64,000 nucleotides of DNA, taken from Motiliproteus sp965230185. GTDB taxonomy: Bacteria > Pseudomonadota > Gammaproteobacteria > Pseudomonadales > Balneatricaceae. Position numbers and translations under genes: made by a program. Of the stretch, positions 1 through 9,117 are shown in pieces; position 1 is the stretch's first letter; every line of letters begins with the position of its first letter. Location of the stretch: contig OZ245995.1 of NCBI GenBank assembly GCA_965230185.1, positions 3,038,001-3,102,000 of the forward strand. The letters are read 5' to 3'. Under the pieces are notes generated by a model. The model ran no database searches, was not told the DNA's origin, and saw nothing but the letters and a program-made list of their open reading frames with translations.

Positions 1-2
1 AG

Positions 3-149
3 GATCTTCCGGAAAGTCTGGAGCTTGACCGTAAAGCGATGATGGACATCCTTGGCGGCAGCCGCAGTGCAGATCAGAACAGGCGTCCGGAACTGAATCG
101 CAGAAACGCTCGCCGGCAGCGACTGCTGCAGCGGCTTAAAAAGGGCTGA
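3..149 (+). CDS. C-terminal end of an unidentified protein (partial)
   Basis: An open frame enters from the left edge and stops at TGA 147-149, giving 48 residues. The visible tail begins DLPESLELDRKAMMDILGG and ends in a strongly basic stretch (RRNARRQRLLQRLKKG). No family can be assigned from so short a piece. The Arg/Lys-rich terminus is compatible with a nucleic-acid-binding or membrane-adjacent tail, but that is speculation. The frame is supported by GC-rich third positions like those of neighbouring genes and by having no stop from the window edge. Confidence 0.45.
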   Translation, partial: DLPESLELDRKAMMDILGGSRSADQNRRPELNRRNARRQRLLQRLKKG

Positions 150-474
150 TCATACCCACTGAGCAGCCTGCAGGTGGTTTTTTGCGGACTGTTGCTGACG
201 GAGCTTCCGGGTTCCGGCAACGTTAACCAACCGGCAATAACAGGAGCTGATCCGAGATGACACCGGACCGTTACTGTACCGACTCAGCCATGGCCCTATC
301 CCGGCCCGTTCTCTCATCATCAGGCCATACCATCCCTCCCTGATCCGTCTGTTTTCTGAATCCACCTGTTGCGGCTGGTATCCGCTACCAGTCCAGAGGT
401 TACTTCGGTTCGGTCCGCAGTCGTTTTAAGCAAACGTGGTACCGGCAGGCCAGCCTAAAAAAAGGTAATCCGTC
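150..474. other. Intergenic leader upstream of the autotransporter-type gene
   Basis: No convincing gene is seen here. A minus-strand frame of 71 codons has no recognisable features and no ribosome binding site. A short stem-loop (CTGGTA / TACCAG, 375-391) lies about 85 bases before the next start codon and could be part of its 5' untranslated region. The purine-rich run AAAAAAAGG just before 475 is a plausible ribosome binding site. Confidence 0.35.
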
Positions 475-1962
475 ATGAACGTCCGGAATCAATCCGAACA
501 TACATCAGGTTCCTGTTTTTCCGCCGCCCTGAGAGCTGTCTCCATCACCCCCATTTTCGGTCTCGGCCTTGTCGGACTGCTGACCCCGGGCCTGGCCACC
601 GCTCTGACCCTGGGTGAAGTTTCCGGCCAGACCCAGTTGCAGTCAGATACCGGCAATGGGGTTCAGACCGTGTGTGGCCGATTGCTGGGTGCCACCCGTG
701 CCCTGACCACGCTGGAGAGCGAACTGTTAACGGCCTGTGGATCGATGGTCCATAACGCCCGGGTGCTGACCGGCGATCCGGGCCCCACCGGGCTCAGCCT
801 GGGACTGTCGGAATCGGAACTGAACGCAGTACTGCAGAATGTCGCCAGTGAAGAAATGGCGGCCCCCGGCAGTCTGGCCACCGAGACCTCCAACGGCCAG
901 CTCAATGGCGCCCTGTTCCGGTTGCAGGGCCTGCAGGGGGGCGGTGGCGGTTTCGGGTTCGCTTATCTGGATGCCCGAACCCGACAGCCCGTTCAGCTGT
1001 CTTATACCGGCACAGGCTCTGCTTTCACTCTGGAAACAGGCGGCGGTGCCGGTGACGAAACGATACCGCTGGACAGCCGCTGGGGGGGCTTCGTCAACCT
1101 GACCGGCAGTTTCGGCGAGAAGGATGCCACTGATCAGGAAGACGGCTTTGACTTCGATGCCCAGGGCGTAACCGCCGGTATCGACTACCGATTCAATGCC
1201 AACTGGGTAGCGGGCGGCGCCTTTACCTACGCAAAATCGGATGTCGACTTCGATACCAGTGCCACGGTGGCCGGTGGCGGTATTGATGGCGACTTCTACG
1301 GAATTTCGCTGTACGGGCTCTACGAAAAAGACCAGTTCTATGTCAACGGTGTATTCGGCTACGGTCGCGGCAATCATGACCTCAGTCGCAGCGTTCTGGT
1401 CCCGTCCAACAATATGGGCGTCGCACCGATCAGCACCACAGCCAGCGCAGATCCGGACAGCGACAATTATCTGCTCAGTATTGGCGGCGGCTATGACTTC
1501 GTTAACGGCGCCACCACCTGGGGGCCGGTGTTCCGACTCAACTATGTCCGCGTGGAAATCGACAGCTACACCGAATCCGGTGCCGGTGCGCTGAATCTCA
1601 GCGTCGACGATCAGACCATAAAATCGCTGACCAGCGCCCTGGGCGCCCGAATCTCACACTCAATCAGCAGGGACTACGGCGTGCTGGTTCCTCAGGCCAG
1701 TATTGTCTGGCGGCACGAATTCGAGGGTGACTCCCGCACCATCAAAACCAGCTATGTCAATGAGTTTATCCCGGCCGGGGCCAGTGCCACCATCCTGCCG
1801 GTGGTCACCGAATCCCCCGATGAGGATTACGCCATCGTCAGCCTCGGTGTTTCCGCCGTTTACCAGAGCGGACTTCAGGGTTTTGTCAGCTATGAACGCT
1901 GGGTGGGACTGTCCGATATCGAGGAGAACCTGATTACCATCGGCATCAGAATGCCATTCTGA
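475..1962 (+). CDS. Outer-membrane autotransporter-type beta-barrel protein
   Basis: This is a 495-residue secreted protein. It has a long signal sequence (hydrophobic core about residues 27-43, ending GLATA), a short region to about residue 195 with Gly-rich stretches (GGGGGFGF), and then alternating-strand sequence typical of the autotransporter beta domain to the C terminus. The last residues, IGIRMPF, end in Phe as expected for BAM-dependent insertion. The domain of about 300 residues matches the usual autotransporter barrel size, but only about 150 residues precede it, so there is no classical large passenger. Role inferred: surface or outer-membrane protein of unknown function. It lies 178 bases before the caspase-like lipoprotein gene on the same strand, and co-transcription is uncertain. 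Confidence 0.75.
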   Translation: MNVRNQSEHTSGSCFSAALRAVSITPIFGLGLVGLLTPGLATALTLGEVSGQTQLQSDTGNGVQTVCGRLLGATRALTTLESELLTACGSMVHNARVLTGDPGPTGLSLGLSESELNAVLQNVASEEMAAPGSLATETSNGQLNGALFRLQGLQGGGGGFGFAYLDARTRQPVQLSYTGTGSAFTLETGGGAGDETIPLDSRWGGFVNLTGSFGEKDATDQEDGFDFDAQGVTAGIDYRFNANWVAGGAFTYAKSDVDFDTSATVAGGGIDGDFYGISLYGLYEKDQFYVNGVFGYGRGNHDLSRSVLVPSNNMGVAPISTTASADPDSDNYLLSIGGGYDFVNGATTWGPVFRLNYVRVEIDSYTESGAGALNLSVDDQTIKSLTSALGARISHSISRDYGVLVPQASIVWRHEFEGDSRTIKTSYVNEFIPAGASATILPVVTESPDEDYAIVSLGVSAVYQSGLQGFVSYERWVGLSDIEENLITIGIRMPF

Positions 1963-2140
1963 GACCACTGCCGGCCGGCACAGGCACGGGGACGGGGTGT
2001 GTCGGAAGCGCTTTGTCTCCGCCCCGCTTTCAGCGGCCATGTTGAGAAATCTGCAACTTCTCAGCGGGGGAGTCCGTCCGCCATGGGCTAAGCTGAAAGT
2101 ACACTGAAGGGCTATCGGATTCAGTTCTGAGTAAAGACAT

Positions 2141-4861
2141 ATGTACGCTCTCTTTCCAACGAAGCCCGGGTGCAGGGGCTTCGGCGCTGCACGCGTACCG
2201 CTGTCAGGCATCCTGGCAGTCGCCTGCATCCTGATCACCGGCTGCCGGGACACCGGCACTCTTCCTGCCAACGACCCACAGTTAAAGGCCACCGCTGCCA
2301 CGGCGGATCAGTTGCTGATTGTGGACTGCCTGCTGCCCGGACAGATCCGGCGGATGGGTTCCCAGCTCACCTATCTGACTCAGCGGCGACCGGTCCGTAC
2401 CACCGGCTCCGACTGTGAGATACGGGGGGGTGAATATGTCGCCTACGACCGGGCCAGCTACGCCACAGCGCTGAAGATCTGGCTGCCTCAGGCAGAAAGC
2501 GGAGATGCCAGAGCCCAGAATTATGTGGGAGAGATCTTTGAGAAAGGGCTCGGGCAGTTACCGGACTACCAGCTGGCTGCCCAGTGGTACGGAAAAGCCG
2601 CCACTCAGGGCTACTCACGAGCCCAGATCAATCTCGGGCATCTCTATGAAATGGGGCTGGGAGTCAGCCAGGATAAGAAGCGCGCGCTGGACCTGTACCG
2701 GCTGGCATCCGGACTGAAGGACGACCGTCTTCTCTACGCCTCGACCCTGAACGCTTCCTGGGTTCCGCGGGAGACCTACCGGAAGGTCAACCGCCAGCTG
2801 GAAAGCCAGCGACAGCAGAATATCACCCTGGAAAAAGCCTTAAAAAGAAACCGTCAGCAGCTGGTTGCCAGTGATCAGGCTCGCCGGACGACCGAGCAGA
2901 AACTGAGACGTTCGCTGGCACAGGCAAATAACTCTCGCCCTGCCCCGACTGCCGCGGCAACTGCCTCCGGCTCCCCGGCCGGGGAACAGGAACGTCGCCT
3001 GCAAAAGGAACTCGGCGAGCTTCGCGTCCAGCAGGACCAGCTGAAACAACAACTGAAAACGCTGACAACCCGATCACAACTGACCCGAAGTGATCGTCGG
3101 GAACTAAAGCAGCAACTCGATCGCAGCCTCCAGGAGAGCCGGAACTATCAGCAGCAGCTGACCACCAGTACCCGGCGCCTTGAAGATTATCAGCAACGCC
3201 TCGATCAGTCCCGCAAACAGATCAGCGAGCTGGAACTGGAACTGAAGTTTCAGAAACGCCTGGACCGCACGGCTGAACAGCAGCAGGTGATCGCCGCGCT
3301 GGAGCAAAAGCTGGCTGAGCGCAACCGTCGACACGAGGGCACGGTCGATGAGTTCAACAGCCTCCGTCACAACAACCGGTTGCTCGAAGAGCAGCTGGAG
3401 GCCCTGAAACTGCGGATCGATCAGCAGCAGACCCTGGCTCAGAAACAGGCCGATAAATCAGTCGCTGAAAGCACCAAACTGCGGATGTTTCTGGAAGAGA
3501 AGGAACGACAGCTGGAAGACGTTGAACATAAACTGCTGGCCAGCCAGGCATCCCTTGAACTGGCCCGCAGCGACTACGTGAAACAGAAAACAGCGCTTGA
3601 TCAGCGCAACCGCCAGCAGCTGGAGAGTCGCCAGCAGGAAATTGCCCGGCTCGCCGAGGCGCTGGAACAGAGCCGGCGGCAGCAGCTCGGACAGCAACAG
3701 CAGATCGAACAGCTGAATCAGCAGCTGGAAGTCAACCGCAGTGAGTCTGAACAACTGGCCATGAATGTGCCCGACAGTGCGGAAGTCCCGTCCATTGAGA
3801 TAATCGACCCTCCCATTATTCTGACCCGCAGCACGCCCAGTGTGCACCTGCGCGACTGGTTTTCAGAGCGGGAAGTGATCGGAAAGGTTAGCGCACCGGC
3901 CGGCTTACTGTCGTTCAGAGTCAACGGTCACAATACGCAGATCGGCAGCAACAACCTGTTCCGCGTCAACGTCCCCCTGAAAAAAGAACAGAATCCGGTC
4001 AATATCGTCGCCATCGATAAACAGGGACGCCGGGTCGCGGTCAGTTTCTCGATCTTCAACCCCGACGAGGCCGCCAGCAAACCAGCCATCCGGGAATCGA
4101 GTCAGCAGTCTGGCCGGTTGCAACTTGGCAGCTATCACGCGCTGGTGATCGGTAACAATAACTACTCCTATCTGTCGACCCTGAAAACAGCCGTTAACGA
4201 TGCCCGGGAGACAGAGCGTCTTTTGCGTGAGAAGTACGGATTCAGGACTCGCCTGCTACTCAATGCCAGCCGTTATCAGATCCTCTCGGCAATGAACCAG
4301 CTGAGGTCAGAGCTGAACGAGAAAGACAACCTGCTGATCTATTATGCGGGCCACGGCAAGGTCGATGACCTCAACCGGCGCAGCTACTGGTTGCCGGTTG
4401 ACGCGGAAGAAAGCAACAATGCCAACTGGATCTCCAGCAGTTCAGTGACCGATTTTCTCAATGCCATTCCGGCCAAGCACATTATGGTGGTTGCCGATTC
4501 CTGTTATGCCGGCAGCATGACCCAGTCCTCGGTGGCGCGGGTGGAACAGGAGCTGCCCGACAACGTTCGTCAACAATGGATTCAGACCATGGCCAATACC
4601 CGGGCCCGGCTGATGCTCACCTCCGGCAGCGTGCAACCGGTGCTGGATGGCGGCGGCGGTAAACATTCGGTATTCGCGAAGGCCTTTATTCAGACACTGC
4701 AGGACAACGAGAGAATTCTGGAAGGTTACAGCCTCTACTTCCAGATCCTCAGCAGCGTCCCTGAGCAGGCAGCTATGCTGAATCAGCCCCAGACACCTCA
4801 GTATGCGCCTATCCATCTGGCCGGCCATGAGGCTGGGGAGTTCTTCTTCCGGCCGATCTGA
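2141..4861 (+). CDS. Caspase-like (C14) lipoprotein with Sel1 repeats and long coiled coil
   Basis: This 906-residue protein is probably lipid-anchored: the lipobox LITGC puts the modified cysteine at residue 35. The order of parts is Sel1-like repeats (about 115-195, AQNYVGEIFEKGLG and AQINLGHLYEMGLG), a very Gln-rich coiled coil (about 215-545), a beta-rich segment starting EIIDPP (about 550-640), and a caspase-like domain (about 665-906). The catalytic dyad is visible as His738 in YYAGHG and Cys788 in VADSCYAG. It is followed after 134 bases by a Ser/Thr kinase gene on the same strand, suggesting a signalling pair. The substrate is unknown. Bacterial orthocaspase-like proteases usually cleave after basic residues, but specificity cannot be read here. 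Location is inferred to be periplasmic, bound to inner or outer membrane. Confidence 0.85.
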   Translation: MYALFPTKPGCRGFGAARVPLSGILAVACILITGCRDTGTLPANDPQLKATAATADQLLIVDCLLPGQIRRMGSQLTYLTQRRPVRTTGSDCEIRGGEYVAYDRASYATALKIWLPQAESGDARAQNYVGEIFEKGLGQLPDYQLAAQWYGKAATQGYSRAQINLGHLYEMGLGVSQDKKRALDLYRLASGLKDDRLLYASTLNASWVPRETYRKVNRQLESQRQQNITLEKALKRNRQQLVASDQARRTTEQKLRRSLAQANNSRPAPTAAATASGSPAGEQERRLQKELGELRVQQDQLKQQLKTLTTRSQLTRSDRRELKQQLDRSLQESRNYQQQLTTSTRRLEDYQQRLDQSRKQISELELELKFQKRLDRTAEQQQVIAALEQKLAERNRRHEGTVDEFNSLRHNNRLLEEQLEALKLRIDQQQTLAQKQADKSVAESTKLRMFLEEKERQLEDVEHKLLASQASLELARSDYVKQKTALDQRNRQQLESRQQEIARLAEALEQSRRQQLGQQQQIEQLNQQLEVNRSESEQLAMNVPDSAEVPSIEIIDPPIILTRSTPSVHLRDWFSEREVIGKVSAPAGLLSFRVNGHNTQIGSNNLFRVNVPLKKEQNPVNIVAIDKQGRRVAVSFSIFNPDEAASKPAIRESSQQSGRLQLGSYHALVIGNNNYSYLSTLKTAVNDARETERLLREKYGFRTRLLLNASRYQILSAMNQLRSELNEKDNLLIYYAGHGKVDDLNRRSYWLPVDAEESNNANWISSSSVTDFLNAIPAKHIMVVADSCYAGSMTQSSVARVEQELPDNVRQQWIQTMANTRARLMLTSGSVQPVLDGGGGKHSVFAKAFIQTLQDNERILEGYSLYFQILSSVPEQAAMLNQPQTPQYAPIHLAGHEAGEFFFRPI

Positions 4862-4909
4862 GCCGAGACCCGGCTTCCCATCCTCGCCGAGTCCACCCTG
4901 AAGACAACG

Positions 4910-4929
4910 CTCTGCTAAATTTAGCAGAG
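4910..4929. promoter_or_regulatory. Perfect 20-bp palindrome between caspase and kinase genes
   Basis: CTCTGCTAAA is followed directly by its exact inverse TTTAGCAGAG. It lies 49 bases after the caspase-gene stop and 66 bases before the kinase start. A loopless palindrome fits a dimeric regulator site better than a terminator, and no T-run follows it on the plus strand. An A-run (4950-4958) lies further downstream. Function is inferred only. Confidence 0.45.
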
Positions 4930-4995
4930 ACGGCAGTCCCGAGCGTCGCAAAAAAAAAGCGGGCACTGAGCCCTTATTCAGATAACCAGTCAGTC

Positions 4996-6369
4996 GTGAG
5001 CATGCTTATGGCGGATCGCCGAACCCTTGGAAAATACCAGATAGACCAGGTACTGGGTGAGGGCGGTATGGGTATTGTGTACAAGGGTTACGATCCGAGA
5101 ATCGACCGCCCGGTGGCAATCAAGACGGTCCGCCGCAGCCTGCTGGCGGGAGCCCGGGGTCAGGAGCTGCTGGACCGCTTCCATAAGGAAGCCATGGCGG
5201 TCGGCCGCATGACCCACCAGAACATCATCGCCATCTACGACTACGATCAGGACCCACAGACCGGTACACCCTATTTCGTAATGGAGTATGTTCAGGGCCG
5301 GGAGGTACGAGACTGTATAAAAGAGGGGGTACCACTGCGATACGAACTGGCGGTCAGCATCGCACTGCAGACCCTCAGCGCCCTCGGTTATGCCCATGCC
5401 CACGGCGTTATTCACCGGGATATCAAACCCGCCAATATCATTCTGCTATCGGATAACCAGGTCAAGATCGCTGATTTTGGTATCGCCCGGATTATGGACC
5501 CGGAGCTGACTCAGTCCGATACCAACGGCGCTAACCTGGATCTGACCCAGACCGGCATGGTGCTGGGCAGTCCCCGTTATATGTCCCCGGAACAGTGTCT
5601 GGGCCACCCACTTGATGCCCGCTCGGATCTCTATTCGACCGCGCTGGTGCTGTACGAACTGCTGACCGGTACTAAGGCATTCAGTGGCAAGCTGCCCGGC
5701 GCCGTATACGACCGGGTACAGAAACCGGTGCCATCCCCTCCCCGCTCGGCAGATCGGCGTGTTCGCAGCCTGTTCAACCAGGTACTCCACAAAGCCCTGG
5801 CCCGAAACCCGGATGAGCGTTATCAGAGCGCGGAAGCCTTTGCTGAGGCGCTGAGCGCAAACATACGACCAGTGGCGTCTGCCAACTGGCATCGCTGGCT
5901 GCGTCCGGCCCTGGCAGGTACGGCGCTGGTGGCAGGTACGGCGCTGATAATTGCCGCAGCGCTGGTGGTTACGACGCTGACCATCCCCACGCCTGAAACT
6001 GACACCCCGACCCCACAAAACGCTGACAAGCCACCCGCTGCAGCCCTGCAGCTCAGTCCGGACGAGCAGCAGAAGGTGGAACGGCTGCTGCAGGTCGCCA
6101 GAATGCACCTCATGGTGGGCCGTCTCGTCACCCCCACCGGCAGCAATGCCCACTACGCGTTTGAGCAGGTGCAGAAGATCGATCCCGGAAATCCGATCGC
6201 AGCCAGCGGCATAGAGGATATATCGGCAAGGCTGGAGCAGCAGGTCACCCGGATGATTGATGAGGGAGAGCCCTATAAGGCCCGGGAGCTGGTGTTCGAG
6301 GGACTTAAGTTCTACCCGGATCACCCGCCGCTGCTGCGTCTGGCTCAACAGCTTGGCCCCCGTGAATAG
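4996..6369 (+). CDS. Hanks-type Ser/Thr protein kinase with one membrane helix
   Basis: This is a 457-residue protein starting at GTG 4996 (a later ATG at 5008 is possible). The kinase domain spans about residues 14-275: Gly-loop GEGGMGIVYKG (21-31), ATP-binding Lys43 in VAIKTV, catalytic HRDIKPAN (140-147) and DFG (160-162), then the APE-region equivalent SPRYMSPEQ. A hydrophobic helix at about 300-328 would place the kinase in the cytoplasm and a tail of about 125 residues outside. The tail has a Pro/Thr-rich linker and alpha-helical, TPR-like sequence. All catalytic residues are present, so it should be active. The upstream caspase-like lipoprotein could share a pathway across the envelope, but this is inference. 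Confidence 0.9.
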   Translation: MSMLMADRRTLGKYQIDQVLGEGGMGIVYKGYDPRIDRPVAIKTVRRSLLAGARGQELLDRFHKEAMAVGRMTHQNIIAIYDYDQDPQTGTPYFVMEYVQGREVRDCIKEGVPLRYELAVSIALQTLSALGYAHAHGVIHRDIKPANIILLSDNQVKIADFGIARIMDPELTQSDTNGANLDLTQTGMVLGSPRYMSPEQCLGHPLDARSDLYSTALVLYELLTGTKAFSGKLPGAVYDRVQKPVPSPPRSADRRVRSLFNQVLHKALARNPDERYQSAEAFAEALSANIRPVASANWHRWLRPALAGTALVAGTALIIAAALVVTTLTIPTPETDTPTPQNADKPPAAALQLSPDEQQKVERLLQVARMHLMVGRLVTPTGSNAHYAFEQVQKIDPGNPIAASGIEDISARLEQQVTRMIDEGEPYKARELVFEGLKFYPDHPPLLRLAQQLGPRE

Positions 6370-6389
6370 AGGCCCCGTCGGTACCGGGC

Positions 6390-7304
6390 TTACTGTCTTT
6401 GTTCGTAGAAGCCACTGCTCCGGGATGTGACCGCCAGCTCGTCAATTTGCTGTAACAGCTGCGGCCACAATTTCACCCAGCAGCAGTGATGATCAACCCG
6501 ATCCAGGATTGTCAGTCGAGCGCCGGGCCAGCGTCCGATGACGCTGCGGATCAGCGATAGCGGCACCACCCGATCGCGATTGCCGGCAAAGTGAAGCTGG
6601 GCAACCGCCGGAGCCGGCATCAGGGCCGGATTCAGGGAATCCGCTAACGGGCTGTAGCCATGCAACCCGGTCCAGCGATCGATATCAAGATTTGCCGCCA
6701 GGGTAACCAGCGCCAGGGTTCTGCCGATCCGGGGCGCCAGCAGCGTAGCCAGGGTGCCGCCCCCGCTGTATCCGATCAGCACCAGCTGACTAAAAGAATG
6801 CTGCCGCAGGAAGTCCTCCAGCGCCACCTGCAGGCTGGAGACAACCGCTTCCGAGTAGCGGCCGCCGGTCCAGTAGTGAACCGAACAGTCAGGGCTCTCT
6901 GCCAGCCCGTTGTAACAGGGTCGGCCCAGATAGAGTACCGGGGCCGGATCCAGCGCCATCATCTGCAGCGCGACCGGCTCACGGGAGGTGGGATCAGGTG
7001 CTGTCCGGGTCGGAAAAATCCAGGGGGTGCCGTCCCCCTCAAGATAAACATGCAGTCGCTTTCCGTTTCCCGGCCGATAATAACTCTGATGCAGAAAAGG
7101 CCGGCCAGTCAGTAGCAACGGCCGGGCGCCGGCCTGCTCAGCCTGCTGCTGCAGCGCCTTACCCGGGGAGCTGCAACCGCCCAGCATGGCAAACAGCATC
7201 AGCAGCCCGGTCAGTAGCCGACGCCCCCCCTGAAAGACCGCCAGCCCCCTTTCCGCCCCGAATCGGCCACCTGCTCTGGACAAGGTTTTCAGCATTGCTG
7301 GCAT
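6390..7304 (-). CDS. Alpha/beta-hydrolase family lipoprotein
   Basis: A 304-residue protein. An N-terminal hydrophobic stretch ends in the lipobox MLGGC (Cys44), so it is probably a membrane-anchored lipoprotein. The nucleophile elbow GYSGGG puts the catalytic Ser at about residue 180. The C-terminal VDHHCCW supplies a likely catalytic His, and an Asp is available in NRDRVVPL. This is the fold of serine esterases and lipases, but the substrate is unknown. The annotated start gives an unusually long positively charged leader, and an internal ATG (residue 36, MLFAMLGGC) would be too short, so the true start is uncertain. It converges with the kinase gene, with only 20 bases between the stop codons. 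Confidence 0.7.
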   Translation of the reverse strand: MPAMLKTLSRAGGRFGAERGLAVFQGGRRLLTGLLMLFAMLGGCSSPGKALQQQAEQAGARPLLLTGRPFLHQSYYRPGNGKRLHVYLEGDGTPWIFPTRTAPDPTSREPVALQMMALDPAPVLYLGRPCYNGLAESPDCSVHYWTGGRYSEAVVSSLQVALEDFLRQHSFSQLVLIGYSGGGTLATLLAPRIGRTLALVTLAANLDIDRWTGLHGYSPLADSLNPALMPAPAVAQLHFAGNRDRVVPLSLIRSVIGRWPGARLTILDRVDHHCCWVKLWPQLLQQIDELAVTSRSSGFYEQRQ

Positions 7305-7372
7305 TCCCCCGGCGTGGCACTGGTTCTGTTGTGTCGTTTCTGACCGCTGTCGGACAGGCTCAGGTCGTTTCG

Positions 7373-7900
7373 TCAGCCCTTCCAGAAACCTTCAAAGACC
7401 CCGGCTGGTAAGGGAATCTGTGCCACCCGGCTGAAGAACAGCCACAGCAGCGCTGGCAGCAACAGCGCAACCGCCAGCAGAACCCATCCCCTGCTACGGC
7501 CGGCCCCCAGCAACAGCAGGCACAACAGTGCCAGCATGGAACTGACCAGCATTCCCAGCAGGGGAATCAGCCAGTAGTAGAGGAACAGCACTGTAACGGC
7601 GGCGCCGGCACGTATGATGCCTGCGGCGACCACGGTGCCCGATCCGTTCTCATCCGCTGCCCGCTGCGGCGTGGAGCGCGAATGACGACGCCATGCGCCG
7701 ACGGCGGCGAACATCATCCAGCCTCCGCTGAGACCGAGGACCACTGTCACTGTTCGTGGCCAGAAATCAGGCGACAGTGCAGCGATCGGGTCACCCTCCG
7801 GCACTACGATGCCCCGGGGGATCAGCCCGAAATACAGCCACAGAGACAGCAATATCAGCCCGAACCCCACCCCGGCATCGCATCCGGGATGGCGATTCAC
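7373..7900 (-). CDS. TctB-like small membrane subunit (first copy)
   Basis: This 175-residue protein has four predicted membrane helices (around residues 10-28, 45-65, 95-125 and 130-165). It carries the family-typical FGLIPRGIVVPEGDPIAALSPDFWPR segment, which closely parallels the TctB at 9417-9944. TctB is the small integral-membrane subunit of tripartite tricarboxylate transporters, which need TctA (large channel) and TctC (periplasmic receptor). The gene overlaps the upstream ROK regulator by 4 bases (ATGA), so both are probably one transcript. No TctA or TctC follows it on this strand, so this copy presumably pairs with the divergent TctA at 9956-11464 or is an orphan. Confidence 0.8.
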   Translation of the reverse strand: MNRHPGCDAGVGFGLILLSLWLYFGLIPRGIVVPEGDPIAALSPDFWPRTVTVVLGLSGGWMMFAAVGAWRRHSRSTPQRAADENGSGTVVAAGIIRAGAAVTVLFLYYWLIPLLGMLVSSMLALLCLLLLGAGRSRGWVLLAVALLLPALLWLFFSRVAQIPLPAGVFEGFWKG

Positions 7901-9117
7901 GAAGCCGCCTGCTGAGCAAACCGGTCGGGATCGATATCACGAACGGCCAGGAATTCATTCAGTGCCAGATAACGGGCGGCCACCTCATTGTTCATCTGAC
8001 TGACCCGGAATTCGGCGGTACCGCCAATAAAAGCACTGCTTTGCTCAAAAGCTCGTTGTAGTTCATCCACAAAGGCCGGCACCCGAGCCAGCGGACCGGC
8101 CAGCAGAATCGTCTGGGGTTGCAATAGTACCAACAGCGTATCGATAGCCTGCCCCAGCCATCGGGCAGCCCGGGCAAAGGCCTGACTGGCCTGCGGGTCG
8201 CCACTTATCGAGCGGTCAATATAGCTGAGCAGACAACGGGCGGCACTGCTGCCGCACTGACTGGTGTCGAGGCTGAAGCGACCAGGCTCCAGCGCTTCCA
8301 GAATGGCCAGCCCGCCGGCGACATGATCAAGTCGCCGGTCGCTCACCTCGCCACTGTCTCCCTGTAATCGCAGGCGTCCGATCATACCTGCGGAAAACTC
8401 GCTGCCCCGACGGAGGTTTTTATCCAGCAGCAGACTGCCGCCAATCCGTAACGAAGCGTTGATCAGAATAACGTTCTGGCTGTCGCGGGCAATGCCAAAA
8501 CGGGTTTCGGCCAGATTCATGGCATTGGGAAGCGACTCAACGCAGCAGGGCATTGCCAGCTTGCCGGCGAGGATTTTCTCCACCTCGACCCGACCCCAGC
8601 CCAGGGTTGAGGACTCCCGGATAGCGCCCTGCTCCGGTTCCACGGCACCGGCGATGGCGACGCCGGCCCCCAGTATCCGGGATCGGTCGATACCGGACTC
8701 TTTAATCACCGCTTCGGCGACGGCGGCGGCCCGGTCCAGCACCAGCTCGGCATCGGTAAAGGTATCGATACCGATCTCTTTTTTCAGCAGCACATTGTTT
8801 TTCAGATCAGCCAGAGAGACCCACTGTTCGAAAGCATGGATACCGATCGCCAGCACATAGCCACCACCTGCGGCGAAGTTCAGTTCCACATAACGACGAC
8901 CGGAGCGTGGCTGCGGTACGGTGCTGTCACTCTCGGCGACCAGCCCGGCGTTAATCAGATCACGGGTGATTCGGGATACCGAAGCCCCCGTCAGCCCCGT
9001 CCGTTCCGCAATTTCGGTGCGGGCAATGGGGCCGTTAAAGAGTATCTGTGAAATCACACTGCGGCGATTACTCCGTCCCAGATCGGCTCTTGAACGCTCC
9101 GGACTCGGCTTCCCCAT
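7897..9117 (-). CDS. ROK-family transcriptional regulator (NagC/XylR type)
   Basis: 406 residues. The N-terminal winged helix-turn-helix (about 15-75: IARTEIAERTGLTGASVSRITRDLI) is followed by a ROK sugar-kinase-like domain. Unlike many ROK proteins it lacks the Cys-X-Cys-Gly zinc motif, and the usual AGEIGH sequence reads AGMIGR, so ligand recognition may have diverged from simple sugars. It is divergent from tctB-tctA across 299 bases and overlaps the other tctB gene, so the obvious role is controlling these transporter genes in response to the transported compound. The start ATG at 9117 is followed directly by the basic leader expected of this family. Confidence 0.85.
   Translation of the reverse strand: MGKPSPERSRADLGRSNRRSVISQILFNGPIARTEIAERTGLTGASVSRITRDLINAGLVAESDSTVPQPRSGRRYVELNFAAGGGYVLAIGIHAFEQWVSLADLKNNVLLKKEIGIDTFTDAELVLDRAAAVAEAVIKESGIDRSRILGAGVAIAGAVEPEQGAIRESSTLGWGRVEVEKILAGKLAMPCCVESLPNAMNLAETRFGIARDSQNVILINASLRIGGSLLLDKNLRRGSEFSAGMIGRLRLQGDSGEVSDRRLDHVAGGLAILEALEPGRFSLDTSQCGSSAARCLLSYIDRSISGDPQASQAFARAARWLGQAIDTLLVLLQPQTILLAGPLARVPAFVDELQRAFEQSSAFIGGTAEFRVSQMNNEVAARYLALNEFLAVRDIDPDRFAQQAAS

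Noticed and set aside
727..1377. Minus-strand open frame of 216 codons inside the autotransporter gene
   Set aside because: It is antisense to a gene with clear signal peptide and barrel sequence, and its own product has no recognisable features. The length comes from the GC-rich composition.
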